64,000 nucleotides of DNA from Sphingomonas sp. Root720 (GCF_001428605.1 NZ_LMID01000001.1:434001-498000); one strand, 5' to 3'; numbered from the stretch's first letter, positions 43,449-52,652 are shown. Numbers and translations: made by a program. Notes: generated by a model not told the origin, from the letters alone.

Positions 43449-44474
43449 TCAGTTCATCCGCTTGAGCGTGGCCGAGGGGCGTTCCCCGAAGCGGTCGAGA
43501 TAGTCGCGCGCGAATTTCGAGAGATGGGTGAAACCGCAGGCAAGCGCGACCTCGGTCACCGACAGCCCCTCGTCGGCCGCCACCTTCAGCTGGCGATGCG
43601 CCAGGTCGAGCCGGTGGTTCTTCAGATAGACCATCGGGGTCGTGTCGCGGAAACGGCGGAAACCGGCGTGCAGCGAACGGGCGCTGACCCCCGACACCGC
43701 GATCATCTCCTCCAGCGTAATCGGATCGCGCGAATGCTCGTGGATATAATCCTCGACCCGCCGGACATAATAGGGCGCCGGGCTCGACGGCGGCGCGTCG
43801 AACAGGTCCGAATAGGTGTGGGGCACCGCCGCGAGCAGCAGCCGCTGCAGCGCCTCCTCGACCGTGCCGCGCGCGCGCACATGGTTGAAGCCGGCGATGC
43901 CGCAGTCGAGATCGTCGCAGATCGTGCGGACGAGATGGGCGAAGGCCGCCGCCGCGCCCTGGAGCCGAACCGGGTTGGACGAGAAGTGCAGCGCGCGCGG
44001 GCGAAAGCCCAGTTCCTGCGCCAGCACCGCCTCGAGCCCGCTCTTGGATATCTTGACGGTGAAATGCTTATATCCCTCGCCGAAGGTCTGCTTCACCTGT
44101 GCGTCCGGATCGAGCACGCACATCTGCCCGGGAAGCAGATCGATGGTGGTGTTCTGCTGCGCGATCTGGGCGACGCCCGACAGCGAGAACTGCACCAGGT
44201 AGAGCGCGTTGGTCGGCGGGATGTTGACGACGACCCGGCCATAGGGATTGCCATAGTCGGTGGCGTTGAAGGTCACCGACTTGAGCGACGCCTGGTGATG
44301 GCGGAAGGCGATCGGCGGGTTGCCGCCCTCGATCCGCAGATCGTGCGGGCAGAACATCCTGCTCATATGATCGTGGACTTCGTCGATGTCGTTCGTCACG
44401 AGCCGCGCCAGCCTCGACAGCGGCATGCCGGTCCCGTCCCAATTGCGGGGCGCATCCAGGTTGGTGATCATCAT
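43449..44474 (-). CDS. AraC-family regulator (copy 2)
   Basis: A 341-residue AraC/XylS-type activator. The N-terminal part (GRVVVNIPPTNALYLVQFSLSG...DLLPGQMCVLDPDA) matches the AraC-binding-like domain of regulators of anthranilate and benzoate dioxygenases. The C-terminal motifs are in PITLEEMIAVSGVSARSLHAGFRRFRD and LSVTEVALACGFTHLSKFARDYLDRFGERPS. It follows the racemase-like gene by 31 bases on the same strand and diverges, through that gene, from companion-Rieske copy C, which it probably activates. Confidence 0.87.
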   Translation of the reverse strand: MMITNLDAPRNWDGTGMPLSRLARLVTNDIDEVHDHMSRMFCPHDLRIEGGNPPIAFRHHQASLKSVTFNATDYGNPYGRVVVNIPPTNALYLVQFSLSGVAQIAQQNTTIDLLPGQMCVLDPDAQVKQTFGEGYKHFTVKISKSGLEAVLAQELGFRPRALHFSSNPVRLQGAAAAFAHLVRTICDDLDCGIAGFNHVRARGTVEEALQRLLLAAVPHTYSDLFDAPPSSPAPYYVRRVEDYIHEHSRDPITLEEMIAVSGVSARSLHAGFRRFRDTTPMVYLKNHRLDLAHRQLKVAADEGLSVTEVALACGFTHLSKFARDYLDRFGERPSATLKRMN

Positions 44475-44505
44475 AACCTAACCTCCACGTTCCGGTTAGA
44501 TCCCC

Positions 44506-45246
44506 TCATCGCCCTTGGAAAATCCCGTCGGCCGTCCGTTCCGGACTCGGATAGCGACGCTTGCTATGGGCAAGATCCAGGTCGAGCAGCATTTCACAAG
44601 TTTTGAACGCCACCAAGCCCGGATTGAGAACCGGTACGGCAAGGCGGTCCTTCAGGAAGACATGCGACTGGTGCATCGTGGTCGATCCCAGGATCAGCAC
44701 GTCGGCGCCGTCCTCTTCTACCGCGGCGCGCGCGGCGTCGAGGAGCAGCGGAAAGACGCTGTCCTCCTTGCCGGCCAGAAGCTCGGCGGTATCGGGCCGC
44801 ACGCCGATCGAGCGGATCGATGCCAGCCGGTCGCCCAGCCCCTGTTCGACCAGAACCTTCTCGTACAGCCAGCGCCAGCGGTCCCACATGCTGATGATCG
44901 AGAAGCGCCGGCCGAGCTGGCAGGCGAGGAGATAGGTCGCTTGCGCCGTTCCGACGACCGGGATCGACAACCGCGACCGCAGTGCCGCGACGCCGGAGTC
45001 GCTCATCGAATTGACGCAGACCGCATGGAAGCCCTCGGCTTCGGCGCGCGCGCCTGCCTCCAGGCAGAAGGCGTCGGCGATCGTGCCTTCGTAGGACGAG
45101 TCGAGCGTTGCCCCGCCGCGCGCCGCGCAGGCGAACTCGACCGAGATGTCGGGGCGCAACAGATGCTCGGGTATCTGGCTCGCAAAGGCCGCGAGCGCGG
45201 CTTCGGGCACCGGCACCGGCACGATCATCCTGATCCGCTTGTTCAT
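44506..45246 (-). CDS. Asp/Glu/hydantoin racemase-like protein lacking both catalytic cysteines
   Basis: A 246-residue protein of the Asp/Glu/hydantoin racemase superfamily, with IRMIVPVPVPE at the N-terminus, AVCVNSMSDSGVAALR near residues 74-89 and ADVLILGSTTMHQ near residue 180. At the two catalytic positions, where active racemases have Cys (ACFGDPG and LGCAGM), serine appears to stand instead. It may therefore be a decarboxylase, lyase or isomerase, or be inactive. It pairs with AraC copy 2 and diverges from the companion-Rieske copy C operon. Start at 45246 is one of two possible ATGs (the other at 45258). Confidence 0.75.
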   Translation of the reverse strand: MNKRIRMIVPVPVPEAALAAFASQIPEHLLRPDISVEFACAARGGATLDSSYEGTIADAFCLEAGARAEAEGFHAVCVNSMSDSGVAALRSRLSIPVVGTAQATYLLACQLGRRFSIISMWDRWRWLYEKVLVEQGLGDRLASIRSIGVRPDTAELLAGKEDSVFPLLLDAARAAVEEDGADVLILGSTTMHQSHVFLKDRLAVPVLNPGLVAFKTCEMLLDLDLAHSKRRYPSPERTADGIFQGR

Positions 45247-45485
45247 CGGCCCGTCCATCCCCGCAGGGCCGGGCCTAGCTTCCGATCGCCGTTCGCCACG
45301 AAGTCCAACCCTGAAAATATCATTGTCCATGACAAGGCTTATCAGCGGTCATCCGCGCGACAAGCCGTGCTTGCCGGTCCACCGCCCTATTCCGCAGTGA
45401 GCGGTCAGCGCCTGCACAGGGAGGATAGCCGCTGCGGCCGTCGGCGACGCAGGCTCCATGCGAACAGGGCGATGAAGAGGTTGCG

Positions 45486-45842
45486 ATGGCCGATATGCTA
45501 CCCCCGGGATTCGAGGATCTGCTTCCCTTCATCGACTGGGCGCGGTCGACCGAACTCGAGCGCAACGACAAGCGCTGGTCCTCCTCGCTGGCGGAGAGCC
45601 AGGCCTTTTACGACCGGATGATCGAACGGGGGGCGGCCGCGCTCGAATATCTCCAGCCCCTCGAACTGTCGGCGATCGAGGGGCCAGACCGCAGGCTGCT
45701 CGACATGTGCCTCGCCCTCGCCGAATGCGCCGCGACCATCGAGATGTACGGCGAGCCGCGGCCCAAATATGTCTTCCCGATCGCCCGCTTCGTGCCGACC
45801 CACGACGCCTGGCCGCTCGCCGGCCTGGGAGCACGCGCATGA
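45486..45842 (+). CDS. Small Rieske-oxygenase companion protein (copy C)
   Basis: A 118-residue protein homologous to copies A and B. It has FIDWARSTELERNDKRWSSS, the FYDRMIERGAAAL stretch, LAECAATIEMYGE near residues 80-92 and the ending FPIARFVPTHDAWP. It precedes Rieske copy C, reversed in order with respect to copy B, and overlaps it by ATGA. GAAGAGG lies upstream of the ATG. Finding it before the Rieske gene here and after it elsewhere argues that the pairing is functional. Confidence 0.7.
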   Translation: MADMLPPGFEDLLPFIDWARSTELERNDKRWSSSLAESQAFYDRMIERGAAALEYLQPLELSAIEGPDRRLLDMCLALAECAATIEMYGEPRPKYVFPIARFVPTHDAWPLAGLGARA

Positions 45843-47029
45843 CCACCGAACCCTGCCGCTTCATGAACCGCTATCCCGAGGAGGGCCGCGATCCGATCCC
45901 GGTCGAGCGCTACACCTCGCCCGACTATTTCAATCTCGAACGCGATCGGGTGTTCCGTCGCAAATGGCTGAATGTCGGTCATATTCTCCAGGCACCGAAG
46001 CCGAACGACTATTTCGTCGCCGACCTCAAGATCCTCGACACGTCGCTGCTCGTGATCCACGGCAAGGACGGGCAATATCGCGCCTTCCACAATATGTGCT
46101 CGCATCGCGGCGCGCCGGTCGCCTGGGATGCCCAGGGTTCCTGTCGCGGCTATCTGGCGTGCCGTTTCCACGGCTGGGTCTACGACACCACGGGCAAGCT
46201 CGTGCAGATCAGCGACGCCGCCAACTTCCCCGGCGTGAAGGCCGAGGAGAATGGCCTGACCCCGGTGCACTGCGCGGTGTGGAAGGGCTTCATCTTCGTC
46301 AACATGGCGGCCGAGCCCGAGGAGACGCTGCTCGAACATCTCGGCCCCGTCGCCGACGAGATCGGCCGGTTCGACTTCGACGGCTTCAGCCCGGCCTTCT
46401 CCTACCGGATCGACGAGAATGTGAACTGGAAGACCCTGCAGGAGGCGCAGCTGGAAGGCTGGCACCTGCCCTATCTGCATGAAAAGACGCTGGCCCGCGC
46501 GGTGAAGATCGACGGCAACCAGTATCGCCACGCCGCGATAGAACTTCATGGGATGCACGGCGTGCTCGGCTCGCCGCCGCCCGACAGCTTCGTCCCGCCG
46601 CCCACCGCGATGCTCGCCAGCCGCTTCGGCACCGGCACCGTCCAGGCGTTCGGCGCGAAGCCGGTCGCGGATGGCGAGGGCTATCGCTTCAGGGGCTCGT
46701 TCGACTTCTGGCACATCTTCCCGAACTTCTTCGTCGGGCTGCTCAACGGGCTGTTCTTCACCTTCAACATCTGGCCGATCGCAGTCGACCGCAGCCTGTG
46801 GGAGATCAAGGGCTATTATCCTCCGGTGAAGACCGCCGGCGAGCTGTTCGCCCGCGAATATTCGAAGGTCGGCCTGCGCGATCCGATGATGGAGGACTGT
46901 TTCACCCACGAGCTGATCTGCGCCCAGCTCAAGTCGGGCGCCAAGCAGCACATATTCTTCCAGGACGAGGAGATGCTGGCCCGGCACCTCAGCAACGGCG
47001 TCGATCGCTGCGTGCGCGGTCTGGCTTGA
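45839..47029 (+). CDS. Rieske oxygenase alpha subunit (copy C)
   Basis: A 396-residue alpha subunit, more distant from copies A and B. The Rieske ligands are C87-x-H89 and C108-x2-H111. The mononuclear site NVNWKTLQEAQLEGWHLPYLH has His209 and His214, with Glu206 in the bridging position. It lacks a neighbouring SnoaL or ferredoxin gene, unlike the other copies. It is followed by the convergent catR. The substrate is unknown; a product of catechol type would feed the adjacent cat operon. Confidence 0.85.
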   Translation: MTTEPCRFMNRYPEEGRDPIPVERYTSPDYFNLERDRVFRRKWLNVGHILQAPKPNDYFVADLKILDTSLLVIHGKDGQYRAFHNMCSHRGAPVAWDAQGSCRGYLACRFHGWVYDTTGKLVQISDAANFPGVKAEENGLTPVHCAVWKGFIFVNMAAEPEETLLEHLGPVADEIGRFDFDGFSPAFSYRIDENVNWKTLQEAQLEGWHLPYLHEKTLARAVKIDGNQYRHAAIELHGMHGVLGSPPPDSFVPPPTAMLASRFGTGTVQAFGAKPVADGEGYRFRGSFDFWHIFPNFFVGLLNGLFFTFNIWPIAVDRSLWEIKGYYPPVKTAGELFAREYSKVGLRDPMMEDCFTHELICAQLKSGAKQHIFFQDEEMLARHLSNGVDRCVRGLA

Positions 47030-47050
47030 ACTTTCCCCTGCGCTCGACCC

Positions 47051-47950
47051 CTAATCGCCCATGTCGCTGGCGTGGACTTCGCAGCCGATCTCGATCAGCC
47101 GGGCGAGCTCGCTGGAGATATCGCCCGCGCGGTGGATCATCATGATCGGCGACCGGGCCGCCTTGTCGGCGATCGGCAGATAGGCGACGTCGTCGCGCTT
47201 CAGCCGCTGGACCGATTCCGGGACGATGCTGAGCCCGGTATGCGCAGCGACGAGGCCGATCGCGGTCTGCAGCTCGCGCACCTCCTGCACCAGCTCCGGC
47301 TGGAGGCCCAGGTCGTGGAAGATGCTCAATATCTGGTCGGCATAGCTGGGCCGCGCGGGACGGGGATAGATGATCAGCGGTTCGTCGAGCAGTTCGGCCA
47401 GATGCACGGGACGGCCCAGCGCCGTCAGCGGATGATCGACCGGGACCACCGCCACGAGCGCCTCCTCCGCGAGCACGATCCGTCGGATCGCCGCGTCCTC
47501 GAAGCGCAGCCGGCCGAAACCGACGTCGATGCGCCCTTCCTTGAGCGCGGCGATCTGCTCGACGGTCGAGCATTCGATCACCGACACCTCGACATGGTCG
47601 GCATAGGCACGGAAGCGGCGGATCACCTCGGGCAGCAGCCCGAACAGGGTCGATCCGACGAAGCCGATGACGAAGCGGCGGCGGCCCTTGCCGGCAAGCT
47701 CGCGCATCATGCCGCGCAGCTGGTCGACCCCCGCCAGCACGTGCACCGCGTGTTCGTAGAGCAACCGCCCCGCCTCGGTCAGCCGCAGCGGCCGGGCATC
47801 GCGGTCGAACAGCGCGGCGCCGACCTCCTCCTCGAGCTGGCGGATCTGCCGGCTCAGCGGAGGCTGGGCGATGTTCAGCACCTCCGCCGCGCGCGTGAAG
47901 TTCCGTTCATTGGCGACCGCGACGAAATAGCGAAGATGACGCAATTCCAT
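47051..47950 (-). CDS. catR: LysR-family regulator of catechol catabolism (CatR/CatM-like)
   Basis: A 299-residue LysR protein of the CatM/BenM/CatR branch. The N-terminal helix-turn-helix reads MELRHLRYFVAVANERNFTRAAEVLNIAQPPLSRQI and the rest is the LysR substrate-binding domain. Such proteins respond to cis,cis-muconate and activate cat genes. It diverges from catB across a 102-base gap containing the ATAC-N7-GTAT site. The ATG at 47950 is the standard LysR start; an upstream in-frame start adds seven residues. Confidence 0.88.
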   Translation of the reverse strand: MELRHLRYFVAVANERNFTRAAEVLNIAQPPLSRQIRQLEEEVGAALFDRDARPLRLTEAGRLLYEHAVHVLAGVDQLRGMMRELAGKGRRRFVIGFVGSTLFGLLPEVIRRFRAYADHVEVSVIECSTVEQIAALKEGRIDVGFGRLRFEDAAIRRIVLAEEALVAVVPVDHPLTALGRPVHLAELLDEPLIIYPRPARPSYADQILSIFHDLGLQPELVQEVRELQTAIGLVAAHTGLSIVPESVQRLKRDDVAYLPIADKAARSPIMMIHRAGDISSELARLIEIGCEVHASDMGD

Positions 47951-47953
47951 ATC

Positions 47954-47968
47954 ATACCTGACAAGTAT
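47954..47968. promoter_or_regulatory. CatM/BenM-type operator ATAC-N7-GTAT
   Basis: The palindrome ATAC-CTGACAA-GTAT fits the ATAC-N7-GTAT recognition site described for the LysR regulators BenM and CatM. It sits immediately upstream of catR, 85 bases before catB. Occupancy would allow muconate-dependent activation of catB and autorepression of catR. Confidence 0.75.
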
Positions 47969-48052
47969 CAAACCGGACCGAAACAGTCCTGTGCTACAGC
48001 ATGGGGCCGGCTTAGGAAATCATGGCATTCGCCGCGAACCATAAGAGAGAGC

Positions 48053-49216
48053 ATGCCCTTCAAGGTCGAGAAGATTGATACCTGGATCGTCGACATCCCG
48101 ACGATCCGGCCGCATGTCCTGTCCATGATCGCGATCAACAAGCAGGTCATGGTGATCGTGCGCGTCCATTGCTCCGACGGAGTCGTCGGCATGGGCGAGG
48201 GCACGACGATCGGCGGACTCAGCTATGGCGACGAGAGCCCCGAGGGCATGAAGCTGGCGATCGACACCTATGTCGCGCCGCTGCTGATCGGCCGCGAGGC
48301 CGCCAACACGGCCTCGGCGATGGCGCTGATCCGCCAATATGTCGTCGGCAACCATTTCGCGAAGAACGCGATCGAGACCGCGCTGCTCGATGCCGAGGCG
48401 CAGCGCGCGGGCCTGCCGCTCAGCGAACTGCTCGGCGGGCGGCTGCGCGATCGCCTGCCGGTGCTGTGGACGCTCGCCAGCGGCGACACCGGCCGCGACA
48501 TCGAGGAAGCCGAGGACATGCTGGCGCAGCGCCGGCACAATGTCTTCAAGCTCAAGATCGGCAAGCGCGCCCTGGCCGACGACGTCGCCCATGTCGGCGC
48601 GATCAAGCGGGCGATGGGCGCCCGCGCGTCGGTCCGCGTCGACGTCAACCAGGCCTGGGACGAACCGACCGCGCGCCGCGGGGCCCGGATGCTCGCCGAT
48701 GCCGGGGTCGATCTGATCGAGCAGCCCCTGCCCCGCGACGATCGCGAAGGCATGCGCCGGCTGACCGCCTATTCGCCGATCGCGATCATGGCCGACGAAG
48801 CGCTTCGCGGCCCATCCGACGCGCTCGATTTCGCGCGGAACCGGGGGGCTGACGCCTTCTCGATCAAGCCGCCCCAGGCCGGCGGCCTGTTCGCGGGCGG
48901 TCAGCTCGCGGCGATCGCCACGGCGGCGCATATCGGCATCTATGGCGGCACGATGCTCGAGGGCAGCGTCGGTACCATCGCCTGCGCCCATCTCTACGCG
49001 ACCTTCGCCAAGCTCGAATGGGGCACCGAACTGTTCGGCCCACTCCTGCAGACCGAAGAGATCCTGACCGAGCGCCCTGTGTTCCGGGAGTTCGGGCTCG
49101 ACCTGCCGACAGGTCCCGGCCTGGGCGTTGCGCTCGACATGGACAAGGTGCACCATTTCCGCCGCGACGGGCCCAGCCGCACCGTCGTCGCCCAGTCTTT
49201 CGAGGAGTCCGCCTGA
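48053..49216 (+). CDS. catB: Muconate cycloisomerase CatB
   Basis: A 387-residue enolase-superfamily enzyme. The conserved acid/base Lys lies in HNVFKLKIGKRA (residues about 162-173). Metal ligands are expected in VRVDVNQAWDEP, in DLIEQPLPRDD and in MADEAL. It cyclises cis,cis-muconate to muconolactone. It is the first gene after the CatR operator and ends in a TGATG overlap with catC. AGAGAGA precedes the ATG. Confidence 0.92.
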   Translation: MPFKVEKIDTWIVDIPTIRPHVLSMIAINKQVMVIVRVHCSDGVVGMGEGTTIGGLSYGDESPEGMKLAIDTYVAPLLIGREAANTASAMALIRQYVVGNHFAKNAIETALLDAEAQRAGLPLSELLGGRLRDRLPVLWTLASGDTGRDIEEAEDMLAQRRHNVFKLKIGKRALADDVAHVGAIKRAMGARASVRVDVNQAWDEPTARRGARMLADAGVDLIEQPLPRDDREGMRRLTAYSPIAIMADEALRGPSDALDFARNRGADAFSIKPPQAGGLFAGGQLAAIATAAHIGIYGGTMLEGSVGTIACAHLYATFAKLEWGTELFGPLLQTEEILTERPVFREFGLDLPTGPGLGVALDMDKVHHFRRDGPSRTVVAQSFEESA

Positions 49217-49506
49217 TGCTCTTTCAGGTCCATATGCAGGTCAACGTCCCCGACAATATCGAACCGGCCGTATTCGACGAGATCAAGGCGCGCGAGAAAG
49301 CCTATGCAGCGGAACTGCAGAAGCAGGGAACGTGGCGCCATCTGTGGCGGCATGTCGGCCAATATTCGAACACGAGCATCTTCGACGTGGAGAGCAACGA
49401 AGCGCTCCACGACCTGCTTACGGGACTTCCCCTATTCCCTTTCATGGACATCGAAGTGATCCCGCTGTGTCGGCATCCCTCGTCGATCCATGACGGCGAC
49501 CGCTGA
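49216..49506 (+). CDS. catC: Muconolactone isomerase CatC
   Basis: A 96-residue protein of muconolactone delta-isomerase size. It opens MLFQVHMQVNVPDNI and contains EKAYAAELQKQGTWRHLWRHVGQYSNTSIFDV and FPFMDIEVIPL. It converts muconolactone to 3-oxoadipate enol-lactone. Its start shares bases with the catB stop, so translation is coupled, and 25 bases separate it from the catA start. Confidence 0.93.
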   Translation: MLFQVHMQVNVPDNIEPAVFDEIKAREKAYAAELQKQGTWRHLWRHVGQYSNTSIFDVESNEALHDLLTGLPLFPFMDIEVIPLCRHPSSIHDGDR

Positions 49507-49531
49507 AACAAAACCCTTCCCAAGGAGAGAC

Positions 49532-50464
49532 ATGATGGCATCCGAACTGGTGCAGAGCCCTGAAATCCAAGCCTATCTCGATCGCATTTCCGGCCTCGAC
49601 CAGGACGGCGGCGACCAGCGCATGAAGAAGATCGTCCGCCGCGTCGTGTCGGACCTGTTCACCACGATCGACGATTTCGACGTGAGCGCCGAGGAATTCT
49701 GGGCGGCCCTCCACTTCCTGCAGCAGGGCGCACCTGAGTTCGGCCTGATCGCACCGGGCCTCGGCTTCGACCATTTCCTGGACGTCCGCATGGATCTCGC
49801 CGACAAGAAGGCTGGTCTCACCGGCGGCACGCCGCGCACGATCGAGGGGCCGCTGTACATCCCGGGCGCCCCGATCGAGAAGGGCCGCGCCCGCCTGGAC
49901 GATGGCGAGGACACCGGCGAGGTGCTGATCATGCGCGGCACCGTGAAGGACCTGAACGGAAAGCCGATCGCCGGCGCGATCGTCGACGTGTGGCATGCCA
50001 ACACCATGGGTGCCTATTCGGGCTTCGACCCCGCGCAGAAGCCCTATAACAACCGTCGCCGCATCGAGACCGGCGCCGACGGCAGCTATGTTTTCCGCAG
50101 CGTCGTCCCCTCGGGCTATTCGGTTCCGCCGCAGGGCAGCACCGACAAGCTGCTCCAGAGCGTCGGCCGCCACGGCAACCGCCCGGCGCATATCCACTTC
50201 TTCGTCTCGGCCGACGGCTATCGCCACCTGACGACGCAGATCAACATCGACGGCGATCCCTATCTGCACGACGATTTCGCCTTCGCGACCCATGACGACC
50301 TGATTCCCGAGGTCGTCCGCCAGGAGGATCCCGAGCAGATCCGCGCCGAGCAGCTCAACGGGCCGTTCAGCCAGATCGACTTCGACTTCACCCTGCAGAA
50401 GGCCGCGGACCCGACCGAAGCCGAACTGATGGCCCGCAGCCGGGCTCCGGCGCCGGCGGTCTGA
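49532..50464 (+). CDS. catA: Catechol 1,2-dioxygenase CatA
   Basis: A 310-residue intradiol dioxygenase. Iron(III) ligands are Tyr162 (GAYSG), Tyr196 (SGYSVP), His220 and His222 (RPAHIHFF). The N-terminal helical domain serves for dimerisation. It cleaves catechol to cis,cis-muconate, the inducer expected for CatR. AAGGAG stands 5 bases before the ATG at 49532 (a second ATG follows at 49535). The stop overlaps the pcaI start by TGATG. Substrate range among substituted catechols cannot be judged. Confidence 0.94.
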   Translation: MMASELVQSPEIQAYLDRISGLDQDGGDQRMKKIVRRVVSDLFTTIDDFDVSAEEFWAALHFLQQGAPEFGLIAPGLGFDHFLDVRMDLADKKAGLTGGTPRTIEGPLYIPGAPIEKGRARLDDGEDTGEVLIMRGTVKDLNGKPIAGAIVDVWHANTMGAYSGFDPAQKPYNNRRRIETGADGSYVFRSVVPSGYSVPPQGSTDKLLQSVGRHGNRPAHIHFFVSADGYRHLTTQINIDGDPYLHDDFAFATHDDLIPEVVRQEDPEQIRAEQLNGPFSQIDFDFTLQKAADPTEAELMARSRAPAPAV

Positions 50465-51180
50465 TGGCGGACAAGATCTACGCCAGCCCCGAAGCCGCGC
50501 TCGACGGTCTGCTGTTTGACGGCATGACCATCATGTCGGGCGGCTTCGGCCTGACCGGCAATCCCGAGACCCTGATCCCCGCGATCAAGGCCTCGGGGGT
50601 GCGGGACCTGACCGTCATCTCGAACAATTGCGGAGCCGACGGCTACGGGCTCTGGACGCTCCTCGCGAACGGCCAGATCAAGAAGATGGTGTCCTCCTAT
50701 ATCGGCGAGAACAAATTGTTCGAGCAGCTCTACCTCGAGGGCAAGCTCGAGCTGGAACTGGTGCCGCAGGGCACCCTCGCCGAACGGATTCGCGCGGGTG
50801 GGGCCGGTATCCCGGCCTTCTACACGCCGACCGGGGTGGGAACGGTCGTCGCCGAGGGCAAGCCGGTCGAGGAGTTCGACGGGCGACGCTATGTACGCGA
50901 ACGCTGGCTGCGCGCGGATCTGTCGATCATCAAGGCCTGGAAGGCCGATAGCGAGGGCAACCTCGTCTTTCGCAAGACTTCGCGGAATTTCAATCCGGTG
51001 ATGGCGACCGCCGGCAAGGTGACGGTCGTGGAGGTCGAGGAGATCGTGCCCGACGGCGCGCTCGATGCCGACCACATCCACACCCCCGGCATCTTCGTCG
51101 ATCGCATCGTCAAGGGCGAGGGCTATGCGCGGCTGATCGAGAAACGCACCACCCGCCCCCGTCCGGTGGAGACCGTCTGA
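50464..51180 (+). CDS. pcaI: 3-oxoadipate CoA-transferase subunit A (PcaI)
   Basis: A 238-residue alpha subunit of a class I CoA-transferase, with [22 protein letters not shown] near residue 25, [11 protein letters not shown] and FYTPTGVGT. Together with PcaJ it activates 3-oxoadipate with CoA from succinyl-CoA. It lies between catA and pcaJ with one- to few-base overlaps on both sides. An acetoacetyl-CoA transferase is the alternative, but catA next to it favours PcaI. Confidence 0.9.
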   Translation: MADKIYASPEAALDGLLFDGMTIMSGGFGLTGNPETLIPAIKASGVRDLTVISNNCGADGYGLWTLLANGQIKKMVSSYIGENKLFEQLYLEGKLELELVPQGTLAERIRAGGAGIPAFYTPTGVGTVVAEGKPVEEFDGRRYVRERWLRADLSIIKAWKADSEGNLVFRKTSRNFNPVMATAGKVTVVEVEEIVPDGALDADHIHTPGIFVDRIVKGEGYARLIEKRTTRPRPVETV

Positions 51181-51827
51181 TGCCGTGGACCCGCGACGAA
51201 ATGGCTGCGCGCGCCGCGCGCGAGCTGGAAGACGGCTATTATGTCAACCTCGGCATCGGTATCCCGACCCTGGTGGCGAACCACATCCCGCCCGGGGTGA
51301 AGGTCACGCTCCAGAGCGAGAACGGCATGCTCGGCATGGGACCCTACCCCTATGAGGGCGAAGAGGATGCCGACCTCGTCAATGCCGGCAAGGAGACGAT
51401 CACCGAGCTTCCGACGTCGAGCTATTTCTCCTCGGCCGACAGCTTCGGCATGATCCGCGGCGGCCATATCGACCTGGCGGTGCTCGGCGCGATGGAGGTC
51501 AGCGCGAAGGGCGACATCGCCAATTGGACGATCCCGGGCAAGATGCTGAAGGGCATGGGCGGCGCGATGGATCTCGTCGCCGGCGTCCGCAGGGTCGTCG
51601 TGGTGATGGAGCATGTCAGCCGCAACGGCACGCCGAAGATCCTGCCCGAATGCACGCTGCCGCTGACCGGCGAAGCCGTGGTCGACCTGATCGTCACCGA
51701 CCTGTGCGTGCTCGCCTGCGACAAGCGGGCGGGTGGGCTCACCCTGATCGAATGCGCCCCCGGCGTCACGGTCGACGAGGTCGTCGCCAAGACCGGCGCA
51801 CCCCTGAAGATCGCGGAGGGACTATGA
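51180..51827 (+). CDS. pcaJ: 3-oxoadipate CoA-transferase subunit B (PcaJ)
   Basis: A 215-residue beta subunit. The catalytic glutamate is Glu47 in [12 protein letters not shown], preceded by [16 protein letters not shown]. It forms the CoA thioester intermediate with PcaI. ATG at 51180 overlaps the pcaI stop, and the gene overlaps pcaD by ATGA, showing coupled translation. Confidence 0.92.
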   Translation: MPWTRDEMAARAARELEDGYYVNLGIGIPTLVANHIPPGVKVTLQSENGMLGMGPYPYEGEEDADLVNAGKETITELPTSSYFSSADSFGMIRGGHIDLAVLGAMEVSAKGDIANWTIPGKMLKGMGGAMDLVAGVRRVVVVMEHVSRNGTPKILPECTLPLTGEAVVDLIVTDLCVLACDKRAGGLTLIECAPGVTVDEVVAKTGAPLKIAEGL

Positions 51828-52612
51828 CCGACCAGGGTTTCGCGACCGTCGGCGACGGCTGCCGCATCGCCTGGCGCATCGACGGCCCCGAAGGCGCGCC
51901 GGTGCTCATGCTGTCCAACTCGCTCGGCACTGCCATGGACATGTGGCTGGCGCAGCTTCCCGCGCTGACCGGGCGCTTCCGCGTGCTGCGCTACGACCAA
52001 CGCGGCCACGGCGCCTCGGACTCCCCGGAAGGCGCCTACGGCCTCGACCGGCTCGGCCGCGACGCGGTCGAGCTGCTCGACGCGCTGGGGCTGGACAAGG
52101 TCCATTTCTGCGGCCTCTCGCTGGGCGGCATGACCGGCCAGTGGCTGGGCGTCCACGCGCCGGAACGCTTCGACCGCATCGTCCTCGCCAACACCGCCGC
52201 CTATATGGGCCCGCCTTCGGGCTGGCAGGGCCGGATCGGCGTGGTGCTCGACAAGGGCGTGTCGGCGATCGCCCCGGCCGTGCTCGACCGCTGGTTCACC
52301 CCCGAGTTTCTGAGTGGATCGCCCGAGGCGGTGGCCAGGGTCGGCGCCTTCCTGAACGCCACCAGCGCGGTCGGCTATGCCGGCTGCTGCGCCGCCATCC
52401 GCGACATGGACATGCGCCCGGTGATCGGCCTGATCCGCAACCCGGTGCTGGTGATCATCGGCGGCCGCGACCCCGCGACCCCGCCCGCGCAGGGGCAGGA
52501 GATCGTCGAGGCGATCCCGGGTGCCCGGAGCGTGACGTTCGACGCGGCGCACCTGTCCAATGTCGAGCAACCCGAGCGGTTCACGGCGGCCCTGTCGGAG
52601 TTTCTGGGCTGA
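51824..52612 (+). CDS. pcaD: 3-oxoadipate enol-lactonase PcaD
   Basis: A 262-residue alpha/beta hydrolase. Nucleophile Ser99 is in [11 protein letters not shown], the acid is likely in GGRDPATPP, and the base His in [10 protein letters not shown]. The residues SNSLGT, YDQRGHG and CGLSLGG match known PcaD. It hydrolyses 3-oxoadipate enol-lactone to 3-oxoadipate. It is the last gene of the catBCA-pcaIJD run, with only 40 bases to the convergent next gene. Confidence 0.92.
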   Translation: MTDQGFATVGDGCRIAWRIDGPEGAPVLMLSNSLGTAMDMWLAQLPALTGRFRVLRYDQRGHGASDSPEGAYGLDRLGRDAVELLDALGLDKVHFCGLSLGGMTGQWLGVHAPERFDRIVLANTAAYMGPPSGWQGRIGVVLDKGVSAIAPAVLDRWFTPEFLSGSPEAVARVGAFLNATSAVGYAGCCAAIRDMDMRPVIGLIRNPVLVIIGGRDPATPPAQGQEIVEAIPGARSVTFDAAHLSNVEQPERFTAALSEFLG

Positions 52613-52652
52613 GCCCAACCCCAGCCCGCCCCTTCAGGGCATGGGTGATAAG

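Noticed and set aside
45331-45364. GACAAG repeated at 45331 and 45359 as an AraC direct repeat
   Set aside because: The 28-base period does not match helical phasing and only six bases are shared.
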